A stretch of 52,303 nt of DNA from an uncultured Microcaldota archaeon (GTDB taxonomy: Archaea; Micrarchaeota; Micrarchaeia; Anstonellales; Anstonellaceae): NCBI GenBank assembly GCA_903923795.1, contig CAIXYX010000139.1, positions 1 to 52,303 of the forward strand. The letters run 5' to 3'. The position numbers were made by a program, and so were the translations under genes. Below are positions 17,323-25,324 of the stretch, piece by piece (position 1 is the first letter of the stretch; each line of letters begins with the position of its first letter). The notes under the pieces are model-generated. The model had not been told where the DNA came from. It did no database searches and saw only the letters and a list, made by a program, of their open reading frames with translations.

Positions 17323-17805
17323 ATGACAAACTCCTTTTTTGACCGCCTGTTCGGGGCCACCCCGAAAATCGCGCATCCGTACCACCCCAACCGCAGAATC
17401 GCGCTTCTGGTAGATGGGCCCAACATTATCAGACGGGATGTGCGCATCGACTTGCTCTCCGTGCGAAAGCTTGTCGAGCAGCACGGGCAGATTAAAGTTG
17501 CCAAAGTGTTCTTGGACCAGTACGCCTCCGACAAGCTAATCGAGGCCATGGTGAATCAGGGCTATGAACCGGTGCTCACAACCGGCGATGTTGACGTGAC
17601 AATGGCGGTCGAGGCGGCGGTGCAGGCATTCAACCCGCACATCGACACCATCGCGCTCATGACGCGCGACATAGACTTTAGGCCCGTTTTGGTGAAAGCG
17701 AAAGAGCTTGGCAAGAGCACGATTGTCATCGGAACAGAACCGGGCTTTTCGGTCGGATTGAGGAACACGGCAGATATAGTGATAATCGCGCCAAGCACTA
17801 AATGA
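17323..17805 (+). CDS. NYN-domain (LabA/PIN-like) protein, probable RNase
   Basis: A 160-residue protein with the PIN-like NYN fold. Acidic active-site candidates are D31 in LLVDGPNI, the aspartates of TTGDVDVTMAVEA, and those of MTRDIDFRPVL, in the family order. NYN proteins are usually metal-dependent RNases acting in RNA decay or tRNA/rRNA processing. The start is selected by promoter spacing. It ends 113 bp before the secretion-like cassette, which has its own promoter, so co-transcription is not required. Confidence 0.85.
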   Translation: MTNSFFDRLFGATPKIAHPYHPNRRIALLVDGPNIIRRDVRIDLLSVRKLVEQHGQIKVAKVFLDQYASDKLIEAMVNQGYEPVLTTGDVDVTMAVEAAVQAFNPHIDTIALMTRDIDFRPVLVKAKELGKSTIVIGTEPGFSVGLRNTADIVIIAPSTK

Positions 17806-17860
17806 GCGGGACAAAACCTGTTTGCGCGCCTCATTCTACAACGTCGTTGTCCTCACGGCA

Positions 17861-17871
17861 CATTTATAAAT
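17861..17871 (+). promoter_or_regulatory. Promoter of the type IV secretion-like cassette
   Basis: CATTTATAAAT, predicting a transcript start near 17893 and a short leader containing GGAGG before ATG 17919. The following four genes are tightly spaced, so this promoter probably drives all of them. Confidence 0.55.
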
Positions 17872-17918
17872 CTCACAAGATTAGCACGGGCCATACCCGA
17901 AAAGATGGAGGGGTTTTG

Positions 17919-18299
17919 ATGTCACGTTGGATGGTTTTCCCTATTTTGGCGCTTATCTTGGCTGTCTCGCTCACGCCCGTAGCCTTCGCGCAGGAGGTGA
18001 ACAACACCACCATCAATGCGTCCGGTGATAGCAGCAGCGTGACATACGAGACGAACCCGCTCTCTGACAAGAATGGCAAGATTTGTGTGTTCATAACAGA
18101 CTGGGTGCTGCGCGCGGTGTTCATGGTCGTGCTGCTCGTCTTCATCTGCGGCGTGGCCATCATCTCGGGCGCGGCATTCCCCGAATGGAGAAACTACGGC
18201 TCCAAGATGATCTTGGGCTCGCTCGGCGCGGTCGTGCTGTATATAATAGGCATCGCGGCGCTCAAATTCCTCATGGGCATGAGCCTGTGCGGGCTTTAG
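17919..18299 (+). CDS. VirB2/TrbC/CedA1-like small membrane protein
   Basis: A 126-residue protein with a signal peptide (MSRWMVFPILALILAVSLTP, then VAFA-QE), a short Asn/Ser-rich stretch with sequons, and two hydrophobic helices separated by a loop reading AAFPEWRNYGSKMILGS. That loop between two helices, following a signal peptide, is the layout of VirB2/TrbC pilins and of archaeal CedA1. The start at 17919 has GGAGG 8 nt upstream. It heads a tight four-gene set ending in a VirB4-type ATPase. The homology is proposed from topology and neighbours, since pilins of this type share little sequence. Two cysteines (KICVF and FICGV) may form a disulfide or lie in the membrane. Confidence 0.75.
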   Translation: MSRWMVFPILALILAVSLTPVAFAQEVNNTTINASGDSSSVTYETNPLSDKNGKICVFITDWVLRAVFMVVLLVFICGVAIISGAAFPEWRNYGSKMILGSLGAVVLYIIGIAALKFLMGMSLCGL

Positions 18300-18311
18300 G
18301 GGGGATGGGGT

Positions 18312-18500
18312 ATGGCGGCGGCATTGGGCGGTTTGATTGACAGCCTCGACATGCTCACCAACATATTGCTTCTCATAGTGTTGGCGGTCTCGGTGGCGAT
18401 GTACGCGTACCCCGACCCGAGCGTGCGGCACAACGGGCTGGTGGCCTTTTTGGTCACTCTCCTCGCGGCCGCGCTCACCAACATCAAGATTCCGGTGTGA
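18312..18500 (+). CDS. Small two-helix membrane protein of the cassette
   Basis: A 62-residue protein with two hydrophobic helices (ILLLIVLAVSVAMYAY and LVAFLVTLLAAALTNI) joined by PDPSVRHNG. The ATG follows GGGGATGGGGT. It starts 12 bp after the VirB2-like gene, and its stop codon lies 2 bp before the next start. The size and two-helix form recall CedA2 or VirB3-like proteins of secretion and DNA-import systems, but the VirB4-like protein below already carries its own PrgI/VirB3-like N-terminus. A structural membrane partner is the safest reading. Confidence 0.75.
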   Translation: MAAALGGLIDSLDMLTNILLLIVLAVSVAMYAYPDPSVRHNGLVAFLVTLLAAALTNIKIPV

Positions 18501-18502
18501 GC

Positions 18503-21115
18503 ATGGGCGAGGGCCCGGTCGACAGCCCCATGCTGGAAGCGAGAGAAGAAAAAAAGAAGTATTTCACCTTGTTCGGTTTTGTTTTCGCCCTCTTTATTTT
18601 CAGCCTTTTCATGATTACGCCGGCCCACGCCCTCTCCCCGGGGAAATACAGCGATTATGTCTGGGCCTCGGACTACCATCCTCCGGCCGCGCCCGCCAAT
18701 ATGAACCTCAACTGCAGCTTCTTCCTCCCCGACGATCCGGTGTGCGCGGACATAAACGCGCTCGACAACGAGAGCCGCGATGCGGTGCTGCTCGCGGCGA
18801 TAGGCAGGACAAGCCCGGAAGAATACCAGGACTGGGTGAGATATTGGAACGGCCAGCTCCCCATCAAGGATTATTACGACAATCTCTCCGCCATAAACGA
18901 GACGGCTGATGGCGCATACGGGGAGAACAATTCGCTGCGCGACATGTGGTTCCGCCTCATCGACTTCTACCCGGCGGTCTATGACCAGCGGGACGGCTAT
19001 TACTATCTCTCGGACCAGACGCTCGTATTGAGTCCGTTCCATGTCAATTTCGTGGTACCGAATTCGATGGAGGGGGATTGGTGTGCGCAGAGCTATGACA
19101 TCAAGGGCTATGATGTCGAGCTGCGAAAGAGCATCGGGAATTTCTCCACAACAGGCAGCATCCTGCCCGTCTCGCAGCTCATGGCCCCGGGCGAGAAGGC
19201 CAACCTCACCCTCACGATGTCGGCCACAGGCGCATACAGCTACAACCTCTCGGCCTCGCGAAACGCCAGCTGCGGAAATTGCACGCAGGAATGCGTGTTC
19301 AACGCCACCCGATCATCGGCAGACACGCTCACCCTGAGCCATGAATACCCAATCAAGAGATTCCCCGACACATTCGAATACAACAACACCCTCTCGGTGC
19401 CGAAAACCGGATTCGCGCAAGGCTTGGTGAGCCTGCGCCTGCCGGCCGATTTCCTGTATTACCAGTTCAGCGTGAAAGGCTACACATACACGGTGAGCCG
19501 GCATGAGCTTCAGCTGCAGAGCTATGGAGGAGTCTATCCTCTACTGCGCCTCGCCCTCATACCATCGCCATCGCAGAGCGGCACGCTGCACATAACATCG
19601 AGCAGCCAGAACGATGACAACATCACATACTGGGCTGACCTGCATTACAAGCTGCCGGTGTCCGCGCCCGACATAGGGGAGACGGACTGCGCATTCACGC
19701 TCGTCACGCCATTCGGCACGAAAACGGTTGAGAGGGCGTGCACCACGGCCCGGGCCGAGAGCTCGATAAAACTCGAGGTGCTGCGCGTGGAGAACGGCAT
19801 TGGCACGATACAGGCGTCGGTGCATGACCAGCTCGGAAACCCGCTCGAGGGCAGCGTCGTGCAGTTCACATCCGGCGGGCTCGTGCTGAACAAGACTACA
19901 GACGCGAACGGCATCGCGCTCGCCCAATTGCCGCAGGGGCAGTCCACCAGCAGTGTCGAGGGCGCAGTGGTGGATTCCGAGAATGCGTCAGGCGCCAAAG
20001 CAATCATATTTCTCGCGGGAAAGTCAGGCACCACGGGCAAGGGGGCCTCGTTCCTCTCGGCCGTCGTTGGGGCAGCCCCCATACTTTTAATTGTATTGCT
20101 TGTTAGCTCATCTATGATGTGGCTGCTGCGCAAGCGTTCCTCCGCCTGGCTTGTGTTACTCTTATGCCTCGCCCTATTGCCAGCGATGGCTTGGGGGCAG
20201 GATGCGGGGGCGAACAACACCACCCAGATAACACAGGACTCGAGCGGAGGCGTGCTCGACGTGCAGGCCACCCTCGACGCCTGCCGCGGATATGATTTCT
20301 CGAACGCGGTGCGCCATTTCGGCGAATGCGCAGAGGCTTACCAGCTCTCGAACGAGTTCTCCTCCATGCGCCGCACAGCGACAAAACTCATCGAGAACAT
20401 CGGACCGCTTGTGGTGGCCACTCCGGACATCACGGCATACAAGCAGCCCTACTCCGACATGGTGCGCATCTCCCTCGCGCTTTTTCGTGTGGCATGGGCG
20501 TTCAACTCCCTCTATCTGCTGCTCAACATATTCAACCCCAACCGCAGAAACGAGGCGCTCAAGCAATACATCTGGCTGATTGTGTTCGTCATATTCGCAT
20601 ACTTCTCATTCACCCTCATCTCCGGCGCAGTGTCGGCTGTGAACAACGTGGCGGAGTGGGTGGCGGGCAAGGATGCTGCGGCCAGCCTCACACAGGCCAC
20701 GCTGTCGGCTGAATTCGTTTCCGAGAATTACGAGATGCTCAAACTGGTGCTGCCGTTCCTCTCGGTGACATACCTTGTGCTGCTCGCGAGAAACATAACG
20801 GTCATCGCCATGATATTGTTCTTCCCCTTCTCGCTCCTCCTCTTCTTCACATCAGCCACCAAGGGTTTTGGCCGCGCCGCGCTCACGGTCACATTCGCGG
20901 CACTTGGCCTCGGAGTGGTCAATGCCATACTGCTGCTCATATACAACATACTTGTCACCACTGCTGCCGACCCCACATTGTCCGGCAGCTTCGCGGCCAC
21001 GTTCTTCTCGGCCTCGTTTATCATATTCTTCGGATTCGTGAACCTGCTGGTGCTCGCAGTCGCATTCCTCTCCGGCATCGTCTTTATTGGACAGAGCCGC
21101 GGGGCGGAAGGTTGA
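18503..21115 (+). CDS. VirB6/CedA-like polytopic protein with large extracytoplasmic N-terminal region
   Basis: An 870-residue protein in two parts. Residues about 1-520 have one N-terminal hydrophobic signal or anchor (FTLFGFVFALFIFSLFMI) and a large outside region rich in sequons and cysteines. That region includes an Ig/Big-1-like segment near 436-478 (DQLGNPLEGSVVQF, then NKTTDANGIALAQLP). A transmembrane segment follows at about 523-542. Then comes what looks like a second signal peptide (RSSAWLVLLLCLALLPAMAW-GQ, about 546-566), followed by a region with about six to seven membrane helices. That last part, next to a VirB4-type gene, is the VirB6/TrbL/CedA layout. In-frame ATGs at 20114 and 20117 precede the second signal-like segment. 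Start 18503 is 2 bp after the previous stop. Confidence 0.8.
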   Translation: MGEGPVDSPMLEAREEKKKYFTLFGFVFALFIFSLFMITPAHALSPGKYSDYVWASDYHPPAAPANMNLNCSFFLPDDPVCADINALDNESRDAVLLAAIGRTSPEEYQDWVRYWNGQLPIKDYYDNLSAINETADGAYGENNSLRDMWFRLIDFYPAVYDQRDGYYYLSDQTLVLSPFHVNFVVPNSMEGDWCAQSYDIKGYDVELRKSIGNFSTTGSILPVSQLMAPGEKANLTLTMSATGAYSYNLSASRNASCGNCTQECVFNATRSSADTLTLSHEYPIKRFPDTFEYNNTLSVPKTGFAQGLVSLRLPADFLYYQFSVKGYTYTVSRHELQLQSYGGVYPLLRLALIPSPSQSGTLHITSSSQNDDNITYWADLHYKLPVSAPDIGETDCAFTLVTPFGTKTVERACTTARAESSIKLEVLRVENGIGTIQASVHDQLGNPLEGSVVQFTSGGLVLNKTTDANGIALAQLPQGQSTSSVEGAVVDSENASGAKAIIFLAGKSGTTGKGASFLSAVVGAAPILLIVLLVSSSMMWLLRKRSSAWLVLLLCLALLPAMAWGQDAGANNTTQITQDSSGGVLDVQATLDACRGYDFSNAVRHFGECAEAYQLSNEFSSMRRTATKLIENIGPLVVATPDITAYKQPYSDMVRISLALFRVAWAFNSLYLLLNIFNPNRRNEALKQYIWLIVFVIFAYFSFTLISGAVSAVNNVAEWVAGKDAAASLTQATLSAEFVSENYEMLKLVLPFLSVTYLVLLARNITVIAMILFFPFSLLLFFTSATKGFGRAALTVTFAALGLGVVNAILLLIYNILVTTAADPTLSGSFAATFFSASFIIFFGFVNLLVLAVAFLSGIVFIGQSRGAEG

Positions 21116-21126
21116 GGTAATAAGCC

Positions 21127-24100
21127 ATGAGCGGATACCGCACCATCCCCACCAAGGACACGTTCGATGTCGACGAGCGACTGGGCGGCCTAATCACCGT
21201 GCGCCAGCTCGCTTTCCTCATCATCACCCTCGCCCTCACCTACCTCACCTTCGCCGTAGCTTCCCAAGTGCTCTCCGGCCCGGACGCCATCATGCCCACC
21301 GTGGGCGTGTTCTTCGTCTGCATGCTCGTGACGTTCGGGGGCGTGGACAGATGGTTCTACACGCGCCTGCGCTATTACCTGTTCTCGAACGCATCCTCGC
21401 TCGAGCGCAATCCGGCGCTTTTGCGCAACATCAGGACTGTTGAAGAGGACAAAATCGTCACGCTCGACGGCCGCGCCATGGCACTCTTACGCGTCACACC
21501 CATCAACTTCCCCCTCCTCTCCGACGAGGCCAAAGAGGGCAGGGTGGGCGCGTTCGAGATGTATCTGCGCCAATTGGTCTACCCCATCGTCCACTTGGTG
21601 CAGTCCGAGCCCATCGATGTCGAGGAATACGCCGACACTGTGCTGCGCAAGGCGAAGTCCGCGAAAGGCATGGGCATCGGGGGGGCGGAAGAGTACGCCG
21701 AGGAGCACGTGCGCTTTTTGCGCGAATTTTTGCGCTCGAACCGCTCGCGCGCCAAGAATCATTATGTCGTGCTGCAGGTGCAGGACCCCAGATACAAGGC
21801 GGGAAGATCCGGCATCGAGCCGAGCTTTGGCGACAAAATGATGCGCTCCGCGCAGGCCCTGCTCACAGAGGTGCAGCCATCCAGCCTCTTGGCGGGCGGG
21901 CCGCTGATGGTCAAGCCCAATAATTACGCCATGCTCGATTTGGCGACGGGCCGAATCCTCTTCAAAGACCCCGGGCGCATGCCCTCCACCCCGCCTGCGC
22001 GCTCGAAACAGATGGGCCGCATATTGCAGTTCGAGAGCAAGGTGGCCATGCTGCGCTGGGCGCGCACGGAGAGAAGGAACTACTACTACGGCGCAGTCGA
22101 CCCCGACATCGAATTGAAGAAGGAGTTCATGGCCATGCCCCTGCGCGAGCGCGAGATGGAATTCTCGCTCGATGAGAGGCGGCGAAATGTGCAGCTGTCG
22201 GCTGGCAAGACAAGATGGGCTTATGATGAATTGGAGAAGCACATCTCGGTGCTCACCGAAAAGCTCGAAGCAACAGGCCTGCGCGTGCGCCGCTTGCGCG
22301 GCGAGGAATTGTTCACCGGCCGGCACATGGTGATGGCACAGGCTCATTCGGTGAAAGTGAATCCTCATCATCTTGTGGTGGACAACATATACTACAAAGT
22401 GGTCTATGCCACTGGCTACCCGTATCAGGTGAATTTGGGCTGGCTCACCAACATCGTGGACGGGCGCGAAGACTATGATTTGTCGATGTACATCTACCCC
22501 GTGAGCATACCCGAGGCGCTCTCCACTTTCCGCGGGGCCATACTCAAATTGTCGACAGAGAAGAAGGCGCGCGCAGACTTCCTTGATCCGGAGACAGAAC
22601 AACATCTCGATGATGTGAAGAGCTTCTTCACGCAAATAGTTTCTGGCAAGGAGAGGTATTTCCTTGCCTCGCTCTATATCACGTGCAAGGCGACGTCGAA
22701 AAAGAGCCTCGACACAGTTGTGGAGAAGTGCAAATCTGACCTGGCCGGCGCATCCATAGATTACGGCACTGCGGACTATGACATGTCGCGTGCTGTGTAC
22801 ACCACGCGCCTAACAGGCTCGGACCTGCTGGCAAAGAAGCGCGAATTCCCGTCAAGCTCGCTCGCCGCCACATTCCCGCACATCTCGTCCTCGCTCGAGA
22901 TAGACCCAAGCGGCATATTCTTCGGATTCGACTGGATGGGCGCGCCCATAATCCTCGATTTGACAAGGCTGCCCAACCAGCACATAGCCATCACCGGTGA
23001 GTCCGGCTCGGGCAAATCATATTTCGCCAAAAGCATCATCCCCCGCTACCTGCTCAACGGGTATCGGGTGTTCGTCACAGACCCCGACGGAGAATACGCG
23101 GATTTGACGCGCCATTTCGGCGGAGTGGTCTCGACCGTCGGCCCCAAATACAACACGGCTATAAACCCCTTCGACCTCTCGGGCCGCGACATCAATGACA
23201 AGATACGCTCGCTTATGGGCTTCATGGCGATTGTGGCGGGCAGCCTCACCAAATACCAGGAAGGCCTCTTGAGCGACGCGCTGGCAGAATTATATGAGGA
23301 CAACAGAGGTAAGAGCCGCCAGATAGTGATGAGCGATTTCGCGGCTGTGCTGAACCGCCGCCTCGCGAAAACAAGAGATGACCAGACGCGCCATGATTTG
23401 CAATTCCTGCTGATTTCGATTCGCCCGTTTTTGAAAGGCAACTTGTACGGCTTTTTGGACAGGCCCACGACCGTGAAGCTCGATTCGCGCCTGCAGGTGT
23501 TCGATTTGCGCGAGTATCAGAATGACAAGACGCTGCGCGACCTCTTCAACTACATCATCTTCGACTTCATCACGCACCAGCTCACCTCGAGCCATGAGCG
23601 CAAGGCATTATTCATGGACGAGGGCTGGACCATGGTGAACTACCCCTCGACAGAGGATTATGTGCGCTATATCATCAAGGACAGCCGCAAATACAATGTG
23701 TCGTTCGTGTTCCTCACGCAGGAATTGGAGGACATGCTCCAGTCGCAGGCCGGCCGCTCGATTTTGTACAACACGGCCACGCAGTTCATATTCCACCAGA
23801 AAGAGAGCGCCATGGCGCTGATGAAGACCACGCTCAACTTGACGCCGCCGGAATACGAGAAATTGATTGCGTGCGGAAAGGGCGAAGGGCTGATGATTTC
23901 CGATAGCATCCGCCTGCTTTTCCGCGTGCGCACGAACCAGGCTGAGCACGAGCTCATCTCCACCGACCCCAATGAGAAGAGGAGGATTGAGGAGGACTTA
24001 TCGTCCGGCGCAGGCTCGGCGTCATCCGGAACGAAACGGACAGGGAGTATGGAAGTGCGCGAATCCGCGCTCATGGAGCCTGCCCCCGCCCCGCCTGTTC

Positions 24101-24426
24101 TGCCGAATCCCGACTTGGAGGCCAGCCGCGCATATGTGTCTCCGGCCCAGAGCGCGGGCGAGCAGCAGACAGAACCTGATGATGCGCCATCAGAGCCGCC
24201 CCATGTGATTTTGCCGAACGAGCCCACAGTCAAATTGGATGAGGACAACCGCATCTTCAAAAACACCGCCCCGCCACCGAAACCATACACACCAGGCATT
24301 CCGCTGGCTGTTTCCAAGGGGATGGTGAGCCCGAAAGAGGCGTTAAGACTGCTGCAGCAGGCGGACAAGAGCGGCAAGACGAGGGGAAAGAAGACGGCGG
24401 GCGGAAAGGGGAAGAAAAGGAAGTAA
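21127..24426 (+). CDS. PrgI-VirB4-like ATPase of the type IV secretion-like system
   Basis: A 1099-residue ATPase expected to power substrate transport or pilus assembly. Residues about 1-85 form a PrgI/VirB3-like domain: a short cytoplasmic stretch, two membrane helices (LAFLIITLALTYLTFAVA and IMPTVGVFFVCMLVTFGG), then WFYTRLRYYLFSN. The middle is the VirB4/CagE N-terminal region. The motor follows with Walker A GESGSGKS at 624-631 and Walker B ALFMDEGW with D831-E832; FLTQELEDML and the NTATQFIFHQKE segment are also VirB4-like. The last 140 residues are a Pro/Ser-rich, low-complexity tail ending in a Lys/Arg cluster, absent from typical VirB4. GAGGT lies upstream of the start. It is 11 bp after the VirB6-like gene. 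Confidence 0.92.
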   Translation: MSGYRTIPTKDTFDVDERLGGLITVRQLAFLIITLALTYLTFAVASQVLSGPDAIMPTVGVFFVCMLVTFGGVDRWFYTRLRYYLFSNASSLERNPALLRNIRTVEEDKIVTLDGRAMALLRVTPINFPLLSDEAKEGRVGAFEMYLRQLVYPIVHLVQSEPIDVEEYADTVLRKAKSAKGMGIGGAEEYAEEHVRFLREFLRSNRSRAKNHYVVLQVQDPRYKAGRSGIEPSFGDKMMRSAQALLTEVQPSSLLAGGPLMVKPNNYAMLDLATGRILFKDPGRMPSTPPARSKQMGRILQFESKVAMLRWARTERRNYYYGAVDPDIELKKEFMAMPLREREMEFSLDERRRNVQLSAGKTRWAYDELEKHISVLTEKLEATGLRVRRLRGEELFTGRHMVMAQAHSVKVNPHHLVVDNIYYKVVYATGYPYQVNLGWLTNIVDGREDYDLSMYIYPVSIPEALSTFRGAILKLSTEKKARADFLDPETEQHLDDVKSFFTQIVSGKERYFLASLYITCKATSKKSLDTVVEKCKSDLAGASIDYGTADYDMSRAVYTTRLTGSDLLAKKREFPSSSLAATFPHISSSLEIDPSGIFFGFDWMGAPIILDLTRLPNQHIAITGESGSGKSYFAKSIIPRYLLNGYRVFVTDPDGEYADLTRHFGGVVSTVGPKYNTAINPFDLSGRDINDKIRSLMGFMAIVAGSLTKYQEGLLSDALAELYEDNRGKSRQIVMSDFAAVLNRRLAKTRDDQTRHDLQFLLISIRPFLKGNLYGFLDRPTTVKLDSRLQVFDLREYQNDKTLRDLFNYIIFDFITHQLTSSHERKALFMDEGWTMVNYPSTEDYVRYIIKDSRKYNVSFVFLTQELEDMLQSQAGRSILYNTATQFIFHQKESAMALMKTTLNLTPPEYEKLIACGKGEGLMISDSIRLLFRVRTNQAEHELISTDPNEKRRIEEDLSSGAGSASSGTKRTGSMEVRESALMEPAPAPPVLPNPDLEASRAYVSPAQSAGEQQTEPDDAPSEPPHVILPNEPTVKLDEDNRIFKNTAPPPKPYTPGIPLAVSKGMVSPKEALRLLQQADKSGKTRGKKTAGGKGKKRK

Positions 24427-24428
24427 GC

Positions 24429-24438
24429 ATTTATTAAC
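24429..24438 (+). promoter_or_regulatory. Promoter of the TraB-like gene
   Basis: CATTTATTAA centred about 27 nt before ATG 24461, indicating a separate, probably leaderless transcript immediately after the VirB4-like gene. Confidence 0.45.
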
Positions 24439-24460
24439 TAGTTCTACCACATAATATAAC

Positions 24461-25288
24461 ATGACTAAACAAATCCAGAGCGCGAAGAATTGGTTCATTG
24501 CCACTACCATAGCTCTAAGCTTAATCATCAATTCCATGCGGGCCAAAGAACCGCTCGTTGAACAGAAATTTCGGCCCGTGAGTCTCGATTCGCTAAAAAG
24601 CAAAGTTCTTATCATAGAGGAGAACGACCGTGTCTATACTGTTCGGGATGAATTGGCGAAAAGCCTCCCCGCGCTCGGCTCGATTGGCTATGGGAGAATG
24701 TATTTCGAGCTGCTCTCGCCAAAAGCGCAGAATTTGGTCGATGATTATCTCGCGTCCGGCTCCGATACAGTCCGGCCAGCGCTCAACACGGCCTTATATC
24801 TCGCGAGCCGCGAGAAAGAGGATGAGAAGAACGAGAAATCGCATTCTGCCGGCCGCCTGCTCGCAGCCGCAAAAGCCGTCCGTTGGTCTTTTCAGGGCAT
24901 TTACTTCGACACCACATCGCTCGGCGTGCCGGAGTATATCACGGTGCGTGACAGCATATATGCGCATGAGATATGGGAACAGTATGGCAAAGACTCGGTC
25001 CGCATAGTGCTGGATATCGGAGGCTTGCACGGGGCGGGCATCGAGGCGAATCTGGCCAAATTGGGAATCGAGGCCAAGCGCCTCTTCACATGGGACTATT
25101 CCTTGAGCGCCGAGCGCAGCATTGGCTGTCGGAATGCGAATTATCTCTCGCAGGCATATTTTGAGAATTATGTTGACCCGGTTGTTGACGCTAATCTCCC
25201 GCCGGGCTTGTATCAGACAGGGGATTTTGCGCATGTCAGCTATGTCTGGATAGTGCGAAGCAAAGGAAACGAGACTGGAGAAAAGTAA
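24461..25288 (+). CDS. TraB/PrgY-like protein, tentative
   Basis: A 275-residue protein with an N-terminal hydrophobic stretch (WFIATTIALSLIINSMRA) that may be a signal or anchor. A segment of the form YITVRDSIYAHEIWEQY, then SVRIVLDIGGLHGAGIEANL, resembles the conserved C-terminal part of TraB/PrgY/GumN proteins: RD-x-x-A, followed by a glycine-histidine-glycine turn and an L-x-x-x-G helix. An earlier LGSIGYGRMYFELLSPKAQ may match the family middle. PrgY and TraB limit pheromone signalling on bacterial conjugative plasmids and are metalloprotease candidates. The family call is made by eye and is weak; placement right after a conjugation-like cassette is suggestive. It has its own promoter. 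Confidence 0.5.
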   Translation: MTKQIQSAKNWFIATTIALSLIINSMRAKEPLVEQKFRPVSLDSLKSKVLIIEENDRVYTVRDELAKSLPALGSIGYGRMYFELLSPKAQNLVDDYLASGSDTVRPALNTALYLASREKEDEKNEKSHSAGRLLAAAKAVRWSFQGIYFDTTSLGVPEYITVRDSIYAHEIWEQYGKDSVRIVLDIGGLHGAGIEANLAKLGIEAKRLFTWDYSLSAERSIGCRNANYLSQAYFENYVDPVVDANLPPGLYQTGDFAHVSYVWIVRSKGNETGEK

Positions 25289-25324
25289 GAAGCGCGCATT
25301 CGGTTCTATGGCATCAAATTTTCG

